Positions 1 through 5,627 of a stretch of DNA of 10,559 nucleotides are shown here, in pieces; the stretch's first letter is position 1, and every line of letters starts with the position of its first letter. The stretch is from an uncultured Rikenella sp. (lineage in GTDB: Bacteria; Bacteroidota; Bacteroidia; Bacteroidales; Rikenellaceae). The notes beneath the pieces were generated by a model. The model did not search any database and was not told the origin of the DNA. It was given only the letters and a program-made list of their open reading frames with translations. A program made the position numbers and the translations under genes. The stretch covers positions 1-10,559 of the forward strand of contig CAJTNK010000065.1 in NCBI GenBank assembly GCA_910577885.1. The letters run 5' to 3'.

Positions 1-3
1 CAC

Positions 4-60
4 GCCTTAAGAGCGATTCAACTATTTTGCTAACCGCAAAATAGAATGAATCGCCAAGGC
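4..60 (+). repeat. Bipartite long hairpin, copy H1 of a structured repeat family
   Basis: A foot GCCTT (4-8) pairs with AAGGC (56-60). Inside lie the junction AAGA (9-12), an 8-bp stem (13-20 with 47-54), a single A, a 9-bp stem (22-30 with 36-44) and a 5-nt loop TAACC. On the 3' side the junctions are AA (45-46) and a single C (55). Both inner stems pair perfectly. The same layout with different stem sequences recurs at 3827-3885 and, with a different foot, at 3699-3775. The foot is followed by GCGCGG, as in the 3827-3885 copy. The strand is assigned only by analogy with the direction of nearby genes. The function is unknown. Confidence 0.75.
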
Positions 61-116
61 GCGCGGACAATGACTGTGGGGCAGAGTAGTTTTCCGGGGC
101 AGCCGCACGGCGCGAG

Positions 117-130
117 GTGCCGCTCGGCAC
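117..130. repeat. GTGCC/GGCAC short hairpin
   Basis: GTGCC (117-121), loop GCTC and GGCAC (126-130) form a perfect 5-bp stem. The 18 bases at 116-133 recur as an exact reverse complement at 3681-3698. The same stem with other loops is seen at 3928-3941 (loop GGAA) and 4224-4237 (loop GCTG), so the stem is constant and the loop varies. Confidence 0.6.
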
Positions 131-134
131 TCGA

Positions 135-154
135 GGGCTGGGCTGGGCTGGGCT
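135..154 (+). repeat. GGGCT pentanucleotide tandem repeat, four units
   Basis: Four perfect GGGCT units run head to tail inside repeat module A, before the sequence changes to CTTCTTCGC. A shorter related run (agggctgggc, then tttttctccc) lies at 3571-3590, so the tract seems to be part of the repeat family with a variable unit number. The length may be prone to slippage; nothing coding depends on it. Confidence 0.7.
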
Positions 155-396
155 CTTCTTCGCAAAGCACCGCTGGCTCCGGCCCGTCAATAGTGAGATC
201 CCGAACGAGTTTTGGGCTGAGCAAGTTGTGAATCGCAGATTCGCTTGGCCTCTGCGGTGTCGCTGGGCACTCCAACCGGGGTTTTGCATAGCCTCGGGGG
301 TGGGCGACGGGTCGAATAAGGCAGAACAAGTGCGGAACCGCAGAACGATGGTCAGTGGCCGGGCGGGGAGGTAAAATTCAGAATTTCAGCAAGCCT

Positions 397-1242
397 ATGG
401 CAGGACAAAAGGGACTCAAGGCGGATTACTCGGTGGCGACGGTCAGCGTGACGCTCGTGTTGTTGCTGCTGGGGATGGTGGGGTATATCCTGATAAATGC
501 CTATTCGTCGACGTCGGTTGTGCGGAGCGAGTTGAGCGTTTCGGTGATGCTGGCCGACACGGTCACGCCGGCTCAGCGCGCGACGATCGAAAAACGCTTG
601 GGGATGCACCCGGCGATTGCCGGGTGGCGGTATGTCTCGGCCGACGAGGCGGCACGGGACTTTCAGGCTTATATCGGAACCGATTTCGTGGGATTCCTCG
701 GGGAAAATCCGCTGCCGGCGTCGTATGAGGTGACCCTCAATCCGGGGTATGCCGAGTCGGCGAAGCTCGTGGAGGTGGAACGAGAGTGTACCTCCTGGCG
801 CGGGGTGGCCGAGGTGGTCTACCAGCGGAAGATCGTAGAGACCGTCATGCGGAATCTCAATCGCCTGAATGCCATTCTGTTGGGGCTAGGCGGGCTGCTG
901 CTCCTGATTACGGTCATGCTGATCTCGAACACGTTGCGGCTGGCGGTGGCGGCGAAACGACAGGCCATTGCGACGATGAAACTCGTCGGGGCTACGCCCG
1001 GTTTTATCCGCCGACCGTTCGTCCTGCGCAGCTTCACACAGGGAGTCGTGGCCGGGGTGTTGGCGGCGGGACTCCTCTACCTCTTTGCGGACGGACTCGC
1101 CGAGGTCTTGCCGGAAGTCAAACTCGTCGCAGATCGCGAAACGTTCGCCTTGCTGGCCAGTGCCATGGTTTTGGTTGGCGTCTGCATTTGCACTACCTTT
1201 ACGGCGGTGGCGGTCAACCGGTATGTCCGACTCACCGATTAA
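397..1242 (+). CDS. ftsX: Cell-division ABC-type permease subunit FtsX
   Basis: FtsX is the membrane partner of the ATPase FtsE. The complex sits at the septum and, in the systems studied, controls peptidoglycan hydrolases through its extracytoplasmic domain. The 281-residue product shows the four-helix FtsX plan: a helix at about residues 14-36, an extracytoplasmic domain at about 40-145, a helix at about 149-168, the conserved cytoplasmic segment around NTLRLAVAAKRQAIATMKLV (about 168-187) followed by GATPGFIRRPF, and two more helices at about 205-225 and 240-262. I chose ATG 397 because the upstream in-frame ATG at 355 would add 14 non-conserved residues read from repeat DNA. No ftsE is visible; in Bacteroidota it is usually unlinked. 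Upstream is repeat module A. Downstream a palindromic element separates the gene from its usual neighbour DUF3098. The identification is firm; the start is likely. Confidence 0.93.
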   Translation: MAGQKGLKADYSVATVSVTLVLLLLGMVGYILINAYSSTSVVRSELSVSVMLADTVTPAQRATIEKRLGMHPAIAGWRYVSADEAARDFQAYIGTDFVGFLGENPLPASYEVTLNPGYAESAKLVEVERECTSWRGVAEVVYQRKIVETVMRNLNRLNAILLGLGGLLLLITVMLISNTLRLAVAAKRQAIATMKLVGATPGFIRRPFVLRSFTQGVVAGVLAAGLLYLFADGLAEVLPEVKLVADRETFALLASAMVLVGVCICTTFTAVAVNRYVRLTD

Positions 1243-1680
1243 ATCCTCCGTTCTTTTTACCTTCGCTTTCCTCTTGTTACTTCGGTATAATGTGTAAACG
1301 GTTTTTAGCAACCGGAGGGTACTGTCCCTTTCTTGAAAGAAAGGGACCCAAAGAACTTTCAGCTAGCATACGCTACGCCTTAGGCTCCGCAATCCTCAGG
1401 GTTGTGGGTGGGGCATTCGGCACGGCGCGTCATGCGTAAATTACCTTAGCGCGCCGATGCCAAACGTCCCCACCCAAAGCACCAGGCTGACACGGCCAAA
1501 GCATCCCGCAGGGATGCGCTCGGAAGTTTTTTTGGTTCTTTTTGTTCACAAAAAGAACAGTTCTATCTCGTAGCCAATGACGGTTTGCAAATTACCGAAA
1601 GCAAAACGAGCGAAGCGAAGTTAATAAAGCACAGGGGAGATTTTGCAGGGACGAATTGATAGATTAACATAGAGCAGATT
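1243..1680. other. 438-bp gene-free gap holding a palindromic element
   Basis: No convincing gene is present. Most of the gap is the palindromic element at 1297-1563. The last 115 bases, before the DUF3098 start, are AT-richer and must hold any local promoter and ribosome site, but I could not find a convincing TAnnTTTG box there. In other Bacteroidota ftsX and the DUF3098 gene are usually close together, so this gap looks like an insertion between operon partners. Confidence 0.7.
1297..1563 (+). repeat. Palindromic intergenic element with hairpins at both ends
   Basis: The left end folds as an 11-bp stem (1324-1334 with 1337-1347) around the dinucleotide GA. The right end, read on the minus strand, also folds as an 11-bp stem (1535-1545 with 1548-1558) around GA. 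Each is preceded by CTGT... or CTGTT... and followed by similar ACCCAAAG or CCAAAAAA tracts and AACTT, so the ends form imperfect terminal inverted repeats. Between them are a large hairpin (GGGTGGGG 1406-1413 with 1468-1475, then 1419-1429 with 1450-1461 apart from one unpaired T) and a 7-bp hairpin with loop GCA (1501-1517). No open frame of interest lies inside, so any mobility would need an enzyme supplied elsewhere. Bases 1297-1344 recur in reverse at 5514-5561. Confidence 0.7.
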
Positions 1681-1950
1681 ATGGATAAAGGGAGTCAGAT
1701 GCCGTTCGGGAAGCGGAATTATGTGATGATGTTGGGGGGTGTGGCGGCGATTGTTTTGGGGTTCGTGTTGTTGAGCGGCGGCGGGAGCGACGATCCGGCT
1801 ACGCAGTTCGACTACGGAATGTTTAGTTTTCGGAGATTGTATGCGGCTCCGGTGTTGTTGTTGGCAGGTTTTCTGTTCGAGATCTATGCCATCATGTACC
1901 GGCCGAAGGTGCGAGGCGCGGAGGCGGACAACAAGCGGGGGGCGGAGTAG
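1681..1950 (+). CDS. DUF3098 small inner-membrane protein
   Basis: The 89-residue product matches what I know of DUF3098, a short Bacteroidota family found between ftsX and uppP. Visible hallmarks are the MPFGKRNY start region (residues 7-14), a first hydrophobic helix at about 14-32, the linker SGGGSDDP (about 32-39), FSFRRLYAAPVLLLAGF leading into a second helix at about 52-72, and a charged, probably cytoplasmic tail. The function is unknown. Its location with FtsX and UppP suggests an envelope or cell-wall role, which is inference. ATG 1681 is used; an internal ATG at 1699 would still keep PFGKRNY and has AAAGGGAG just upstream, so the first six residues are uncertain. The stop is 3 bases before uppP, so the two are almost surely co-transcribed. 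Confidence 0.88.
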   Translation: MDKGSQMPFGKRNYVMMLGGVAAIVLGFVLLSGGGSDDPATQFDYGMFSFRRLYAAPVLLLAGFLFEIYAIMYRPKVRGAEADNKRGAE

Positions 1951-1953
1951 CGG

Positions 1954-2742
1954 ATGGGAACGGTCGATGCGCTTTTGCTCGGTTTGCTCCAGGGGTTGAC
2001 CGAGTTTTTGCCCGTGAGTTCGTCCGGGCATTTGGTGTTGTTGGGGCGGATCTTAGGGACGGAGATCGGTGACGATACTACGTTCGCAGTTTTGGTACAT
2101 GCCGCGACGGTGTTGGCTACGATCACGGTCTTTTGGGGCGAGATTGTGCGGCTGGTGCGCGGCGGGTTGACTTTTCGGGTCAATGCGGAGTCGCGTTACC
2201 TGTTGCGACTCGGGGTCTCGATGGTGCCGATTCTGATCGTCGGGCTCTTCTTCAAAGAGCGGGTCGAGGCGTTGTTCGGCAGCGGGGTGCGGTTCGTGGG
2301 GTCGATGCTGTTGGTGACGGCGGGGCTGTTGCTGTTGACCCATTTCATCCGGGTGAAAAAGGTGCGGAATATTTCGGTGCGGGATGCGTTCGTGATCGGG
2401 TTGGCCCAGGCGGTGGCGGTGATTCCGGGGATTTCGCGGTCGGGGTCGACCATCGCTACGGGGATGCTTCTGGGCGATGATCGGGGGCAGTTGGCCAAGT
2501 TCTCGTTCCTGATGGTGCTGGTGCCGATCTTGGGGGAGGCTTTTCTCGAACTGCTGAAGGGTGAATTTTCGCCGGCGGCGTCGGGGATTTCGGCCTATGC
2601 GCTGGCGGCGGGTTTTCTGTCGGCGTATCTCTCGGGGTTGTTCGCCTGTCGGGTGATGATCCGGATCGTCAGCCGGGGCAGACTCTGGTGGTTTGCGCTG
2701 TATTGTGCGGTGGCGGGGAGTGTGGCGATCATTCTCGGATAA
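1954..2742 (+). CDS. uppP: Undecaprenyl-diphosphate phosphatase UppP (BacA type)
   Basis: UppP removes a phosphate from undecaprenyl diphosphate to regenerate the lipid carrier for peptidoglycan and other surface polymers; family members also confer bacitracin tolerance. The 262-residue, strongly hydrophobic product has both signature motifs. EFLPVSSSGHL begins at Glu17 and includes His26. PGISRSGST lies at 158-166 with the catalytic-site Arg162. About eight membrane segments can be seen, ending at the carboxyl terminus, and the length is normal for the family. ATG 1954 puts the first helix directly at the N terminus, as usual. It lies 3 bases after the DUF3098 stop and 12 bases before truB, within a compact operon. 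The identification is very secure. Confidence 0.96.
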   Translation: MGTVDALLLGLLQGLTEFLPVSSSGHLVLLGRILGTEIGDDTTFAVLVHAATVLATITVFWGEIVRLVRGGLTFRVNAESRYLLRLGVSMVPILIVGLFFKERVEALFGSGVRFVGSMLLVTAGLLLLTHFIRVKKVRNISVRDAFVIGLAQAVAVIPGISRSGSTIATGMLLGDDRGQLAKFSFLMVLVPILGEAFLELLKGEFSPAASGISAYALAAGFLSAYLSGLFACRVMIRIVSRGRLWWFALYCAVAGSVAIILG

Positions 2743-2754
2743 TAGCTGGGCGGC

Positions 2755-3507
2755 ATGACAGAGAATCTCTTGGAAAGCTTGGGGCCGGAGTATCCTTTTC
2801 CGGAGGGGGTGGTGCTCCCGATCGACAAACCGCTCGGATGGACCTCGACGGATGTGGTGCGTAGGGTCCGTACGCTGATGCGCCGGTTGGGGTATCGTAA
2901 GATCAAGGTGGGGCACGCCGGGACGCTCGATCCGCTGGCGACGGGGGTGCTGTTGGTTTGCGTGGGTCGTGCCACGAAGCGGGTGGACGAGTTGCAGGCC
3001 GAGGAAAAGGAGTACCGGGCGGTGATCGAGTTGGGGGCTACGACGCCGAGTTTCGACCTGGAGCATCCGGTCGATGCGCGTTATCCGTGGGAGCACATCA
3101 CGCGGGAGGGGGTCGAAGCGGTTTTGCGCGGCTTTGTCGGCGAACAGGAGCAGGAGCCGCCGGTCTACTCGGCCAAGAAGTTGGAGGGAAGACGGGCTTA
3201 CGAGTATGCGCGGGAGGGCGAAGAGGTGCGGATGCGGACGGCGCGGGTGACGATCTACGAGGCGCGGTTGGAGGGGTGTCGGTTGCCGACAGCTCCGGAG
3301 GTCGAGGTGCGTATCGCGTGCAGTAAGGGGACCTATATCCGTTCGTTTGCCCGTGATTTGGGACGGCGGTTGAAGAGCGGTGCTCATTTGATGGCGTTGC
3401 GACGTCTCCGCAGCGGTGGCTACCGGGCCGAAGCGTGTCTCTCGCTCGAGGAGCTCGAAGCGAAATTGTCGGCGACGCTTGCACCGGTTGAAACAATCTC
3501 GCAGTAA
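2755..3507 (+). CDS. truB: tRNA pseudouridine(55) synthase TruB
   Basis: TruB converts U55 of the tRNA T-loop to pseudouridine. The 250-residue protein carries the KPLGWTS motif (25-31), the catalytic loop GHAGTLDPLATGVL with the nucleophile Asp59, the KEYRA segment (85-89), PPVYSAKKLEGRRAYEYAREG (about 135-155) and the late motif CSKGTYIRSFARDLG (189-203). It ends soon after the catalytic domain, so it lacks the full PUA domain found in longer TruB proteins; such short forms are common in Bacteroidota. ATG 2755 is 12 bases after the uppP stop. After the stop the conserved order is broken by about 0.9 kb of repeats before queA. Confidence 0.95.
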   Translation: MTENLLESLGPEYPFPEGVVLPIDKPLGWTSTDVVRRVRTLMRRLGYRKIKVGHAGTLDPLATGVLLVCVGRATKRVDELQAEEKEYRAVIELGATTPSFDLEHPVDARYPWEHITREGVEAVLRGFVGEQEQEPPVYSAKKLEGRRAYEYAREGEEVRMRTARVTIYEARLEGCRLPTAPEVEVRIACSKGTYIRSFARDLGRRLKSGAHLMALRRLRSGGYRAEACLSLEELEAKLSATLAPVETISQ

Positions 3508-3557
3508 TTCCGTATATACTTTATACTGTTTGTTTTCGGGGTGGGGTTTTCGGGGGG

Positions 3558-3638
3558 GCGCGGGGCTGAGAGGGCTGGGCTTTTTCTCCCGGAGGCCCCA
3601 GCGATGCGTAGCATCGCCGGCCCACCGCGGCCCCGCGC
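3558..3638. repeat. GC-rich foldback with inner GCGATGC hairpin
   Basis: GCGCGGGGC (3558-3566) is the exact reverse complement of GCCCCGCGC (3630-3638). Inside, GCGATGC (3601-3607), loop GTA and GCATCGC (3611-3617) form a perfect 7-bp hairpin. The segment starts about 50 bases after the truB stop. There is no T tract after the closing arm, so it is not a standard intrinsic terminator on the + strand, although transcription could still pause here. Confidence 0.6.
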
Positions 3639-3698
3639 GGGAGCGCAGTCCCCTCCTATTGCCGAGCAAGCTCCAGCTTTCGAGTGCCGAGCGGCACC

Positions 3699-3775
3699 GG
3701 TCGCCCGCTCGCGTTAAAGAGGGATTTCGCTCGTTGTGCGAGAGCACAATCGAGATGAAATCCCCGCGGGCGACC
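3699..3775 (+). repeat. Bipartite long hairpin, copy H3
   Basis: The foot GGTCGCCCGC (3699-3708) pairs perfectly with 3766-3775. The 5' junction ends in TTAAAGA (3714-3720), close to the TTAAGA of copies H1 and H2. An 8-bp stem follows (GGGATTTC 3721-3728 with GAAATCCC 3757-3764), then a single G, then a 10-bp stem (3730-3739 with 3744-3754, one bulged T) capped by the GNRA-type loop GAGA. The 3' junctions are AT and a single C (3765), matching the positions in the other copies. The foot differs from H1 and H2, so it is either a diverged member or a variant class. Confidence 0.7.
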
Positions 3776-3826
3776 TCTGTTGTTGGGTTCCCGTGGCAAA
3801 ATGCAGTGAGAAATCCCGCGCGCCCC

Positions 3827-3885
3827 GCCTTAAGAGGAAATCACTCCGATAAACGGTGAGTTTATCGGGAATGATTTCCCAAGGC
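3827..3885 (+). repeat. Bipartite long hairpin, copy H2
   Basis: The foot GCCTT (3827-3831) pairs with AAGGC (3881-3885). Then come the junction AAGA, an 8-bp stem (3836-3843 with 3872-3879), CT, a 9-bp stem (3846-3854 with 3860-3868), and the 5-nt loop GGTGA; the 3' junctions are GAA and C. Foot, junction, stem lengths and loop length agree with H1 at 4-60. Three of the eight and six of the nine stem positions differ between the two copies, and every difference is compensated on the opposite arm. The CGCGC before the foot also faces GCGCG after it. Confidence 0.75.
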
Positions 3886-3901
3886 GCGCGGCCAAAGAAT
3901 G

Positions 3902-3976
3902 TTTCTCGCCCGGATGGCCAGTCCCGAGTGCCGGAAGGCACCGCCCGCCCGGCGCACTCGTTGGGTGTTTTGCTGG
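3902..3976. repeat. Short repeat related to the post-topA hairpin
   Basis: Bases 3902-3922 match the reverse complement of 10534-10554 at 20 of 21 positions, and bases 3959-3976 match 10521-10538 directly at 17 of 18. Between them lies a GTGCC/GGCAC hairpin with loop GGAA (3928-3941). The two matching pieces are adjacent near 10534 but separated here, so the copies are rearranged or one has lost its end. Confidence 0.6.
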
Positions 3977-4035
3977 GGTTATCTTAGCCTTAGTTGGGCC
4001 GCCGCCCGCGTAGGGCAGTCCCCTCAAACCCCGCG

Positions 4036-4275
4036 CTCCTAAGGCGCGCGGCCAATGACCATTGAGTGGAGCAATTCTTCGGTCCGTCGCCTGCGCGGGC
4101 GCAAATGAGCGAAGCGAATGTTGCGGCCCCAGCCTTCCGCCGGGGGTGGCGGCCGTCATGGTGAGATCTCGGCTAAGCTTGGGGCAGAGCAAGTTGCGAC
4201 TCGCAGAGTCGCCGGCCTTAGCGGTGCCGCTGGGCACGCCAATCGGGGTTTTGCATAGCCTCGGGGGGTGGGCGC
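4036..4275 (+). repeat. Composite intergenic repeat module B, upstream of queA
   Basis: The module starts with AAGGCGCGCGG then CCAATGAC, as in module A. Bases 4161-4275 align with 193-306, including GTGAGATC, GAGCAAGTTG (4187-4196), a 7-bp hairpin with loop GCA (4196-4212), a GTGCC/GGCAC hairpin (4224-4237), and a 24-base stretch (4244-4267) identical to 277-300. The middle parts of the two modules diverge. It lies in the same orientation as module A and ends about 140 bases before queA. It carries no hairpin of the H1 type directly at its left edge; H2 lies about 150 bases further upstream. Confidence 0.65.
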
Positions 4276-4413
4276 AAGGCCGAACTTTCTTTGATGGCAG
4301 AGCGGCAAGTAGAGAAACCGGACTCTTATGGAGTGCGCGAGCCTCCGCCACCCCGCCCCCGGCGGAACAACGAACGAAAAGAAAAAACCTTAGCGCATAG
4401 AAATCAGAAGATT

Positions 4414-5466
4414 ATGAAGTTATCACAGTACAAGTTCGACTTGCCGGAGAGCCTCATTGCCAAGTATCCGGCCGAGAATCGGGATGAATCGCGGCTCTTG
4501 GTGTTCGATCGTCGCAACGGGAAGATCGAACACAAGACGTTCAAGGAAATCATCGGTTATTTCCGCGAGGGGGATGTGATGATCTTCAACAATACGAAGG
4601 TTTTTCCGGCGCGGCTGTATGGCAACAAGGAGAAAACCGGCGCGGAGATCCAGATTTTTCTGCTGCGCGAGCTGAACCGCGACCAGCGGTTGTGGGACGT
4701 GCTGGTGGACCCGGCGCGGAAGATCCGAATCGGGAACAAACTCTATTTCGGGGACGACGATGCGTTGGTGGCCGAGGTGATCGACAACACGACTTCGCGG
4801 GGGCGGACGCTCCGTTTCCTGTTCGACGGGGACTACGATCAGTTCAAGACGGCGCTCTATAAGCTCGGCGAAGCCCCCATCCCGACCGATATCCTGGGGC
4901 GAAAAAACGAACCTTTGGACGAGGAACGCTATCAGACCATCTATGCCAAGGTCGAGGGGGCTGTGGCTGCGCCGACCGCTGGCCTCCACTTCAGCAAACA
5001 CCTCCTCAAACGGCTCGAAATCAAGGGTGTGGGGTGCGCCGAGGTGACGCTCCATGTGGGGCTGGGTAACTTCCGGTCGGTGGACGTCGAGGACCTCACC
5101 AAACACAAAATGGACAGCGAACAGATCTTCATCCCGGACCAGGCCGTACAGGTCGTCAATACGGCCCGGGCACGTGAAAAACGGGTCTGCGCTGTCGGAA
5201 CGACGGTCATGCGAACGATCGAAAGTTCGGTCTCGACCGACGGCATGCTCAAACCGTTCGAAGGATGGACCAACAAGTTCATCTTCCCGCCGTACGATTT
5301 CAGCGTCGCCAACTCCATGGTGACCAACTTCCACCTCCCGTACTCCACGCAACTGATGATGGTCTCGGCTTTTGCGGGCTACGACCAACTGATGAAGGTC
5401 TACGAAACGGCCAAGGCCGAAGGATATCGATTCGGTACCTACGGCGATGCTATGCTCATTCTTTAA
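4414..5466 (+). CDS. queA: S-adenosylmethionine:tRNA ribosyltransferase-isomerase QueA
   Basis: QueA moves the ribosyl part of S-adenosylmethionine to preQ1 at position 34 of the tRNA anticodon and isomerises it, giving epoxyqueuosine. The 350-residue product spans the whole family. Visible motifs are the SRLLVFDR segment (26-33), NNTKVFPARLYG (59-70), EGAVAAPTAGLHF (181-193), HVGLGNFRSV (about 204-213), MVTNFHLPYSTQLMMVSAF (about 312-330) and the terminal YGDAMLIL. ATG 4414 gives the usual N terminus, MKLSQYKFDLP. In-frame codons continue upstream to 4291 but read through repeat-derived sequence with no QueA similarity. In related genomes queA follows truB closely; here 906 bp of repeats intervene, so it probably needs its own promoter. 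Downstream is an inverted copy of the palindromic element end. Confidence 0.96.
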   Translation: MKLSQYKFDLPESLIAKYPAENRDESRLLVFDRRNGKIEHKTFKEIIGYFREGDVMIFNNTKVFPARLYGNKEKTGAEIQIFLLRELNRDQRLWDVLVDPARKIRIGNKLYFGDDDALVAEVIDNTTSRGRTLRFLFDGDYDQFKTALYKLGEAPIPTDILGRKNEPLDEERYQTIYAKVEGAVAAPTAGLHFSKHLLKRLEIKGVGCAEVTLHVGLGNFRSVDVEDLTKHKMDSEQIFIPDQAVQVVNTARAREKRVCAVGTTVMRTIESSVSTDGMLKPFEGWTNKFIFPPYDFSVANSMVTNFHLPYSTQLMMVSAFAGYDQLMKVYETAKAEGYRFGTYGDAMLIL

Positions 5467-5513
5467 CTGCTCGTTTTTGTTCGTTCGTGCTTTGGTGACA
5501 GGATAGAACCGTA

Positions 5514-5561
5514 CCTTTCTTTCAAGAAAGGGACAGTACCCTCCCGTCGCTAAAGAACGGT
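5514..5561 (-). repeat. Solo inverted copy of the palindromic element's left end
   Basis: Bases 5514-5544 are the exact reverse complement of 1314-1344 (31 of 31), and similarity continues to 5561 with about 12 of 17 positions matching. The copy retains most of the terminal hairpin (CCTTTCTT, loop TC, AAGAAAGG), but an outer pair is lost at A5513. The body and the other end of the element are missing. It lies 48 bases after the queA stop. No T tract follows the stem on the + strand, so a classical terminator role is not supported. Confidence 0.75.
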
Positions 5562-5591
5562 CGGAGCAGAAAACGAACGGAAAAAAAGTCG

Positions 5592-5599
5592 TATCTTTG
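5592..5599 (+). promoter_or_regulatory. Bacteroidota-type -7 promoter box (TATCTTTG)
   Basis: TATCTTTG fits the TAnnTTTG consensus of the main Bacteroidota sigma factor exactly and lies 29 bases before the ATG at 5628, giving a likely 5' leader of roughly 20 bases. I do not see a good TTTG-type -33 element at the usual distance, which weakens the call. It would drive the GT5-like gene and the DUF4270 gene. Confidence 0.55.
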
Positions 5600-5612
5600 T
5601 GGGAGTTGGAGT

Positions 5613-5620
5613 AAGGAGGA
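5613..5620 (+). promoter_or_regulatory. Strong Shine-Dalgarno site for the GT5-like gene
   Basis: AAGGAGGA lies 7 bases before ATG 5628. It decides the start in favour of ATG over the adjacent TTG at 5625. Such a full purine-rich site is unusual in Bacteroidota, where genes seldom rely on a Shine-Dalgarno pairing. Confidence 0.7.
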
Positions 5621-5627
5621 ACGTTTG

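Larger units (their letters stand above)
57..306 (+). repeat. Composite intergenic repeat module A, upstream of ftsX
   Basis: This stretch has no credible gene. It begins with AAGGCGCGCGG then ACAATGAC and ends with a block (193-306) closely related to 4161-4274; about four in five bases agree by eye. A 24-base segment at 277-300 is identical to 4244-4267. Inside are a GTGCC hairpin (117-130), four tandem GGGCT units (135-154), a GAGCAAGTTG motif (219-228) and a 7-bp hairpin with loop GCA (228-244). A shorter echo of the last two sits at 321-342 (GCAGAACAAG, then TGCGG AA CCGCA). The module ends about 90 bases before the ftsX start, so it could lie in the ftsX leader. No TAnnTTTG promoter was recognised here. 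Confidence 0.65.
3508..4413. other. 906-bp non-coding repeat cluster between truB and queA
   Basis: No credible gene is present; frames here have no family-like sequence and run through palindromes. From left to right it contains a GC-rich foldback (3558-3638), hairpin H3 (3699-3775), hairpin H2 (3827-3885), a short repeat related to the end of the window (3902-3976), and repeat module B (4036-4275). The last 140 bases before queA (4275-4413) are unstructured by eye and AT-richer near the start codon. truB and queA are normally adjacent in this phylum, so the cluster looks like accumulated insertions. Confidence 0.7.

Noticed and set aside
4..60. Integron attC site
   Set aside because: Variable stems with fixed unpaired bases recall attC, but the RYYYAAC and GTTRRRY boxes are absent, there is no gene cassette, and no integrase is seen.
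46..374. Short open frames upstream of ftsX, on both strands
   Set aside because: They run through hairpins and tandem GGGCT units, have no recognisable domain, and the repeat copy at 4036-4275 does not preserve their reading frames.
1324..1347. Intrinsic terminator for ftsX
   Set aside because: The stem is strong, but it is followed by ACCCAAAG rather than a T tract, and the same hairpin belongs to an inverted-repeat element.
3513..3531. Promoter after truB (TATACTTTATACTGTTTG region)
   Set aside because: The spacing between TA and TTTG is three bases instead of two, and no gene starts for almost 900 bases.
2053..3747. Long minus-strand open frame opposite uppP and truB
   Set aside because: It runs antisense to two certain genes, is rich in Arg/Pro/His as expected of a GC-driven shadow, and resembles no family I know.
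3699..3885. CRISPR array
   Set aside because: The repeats are palindromes with differing stems and unequal spacing, not identical direct repeats with regular spacers.
3830..4351. Minus-strand and plus-strand frames in the truB-queA gap
   Set aside because: They consist of palindromic repeat sequence with no protein-like pattern or ribosome site.
4291..4413. Longer N terminus for QueA from an upstream ATG
   Set aside because: The extra 41 residues derive from repeat-adjacent DNA and do not resemble QueA, which classically starts at MKLSQYKF.
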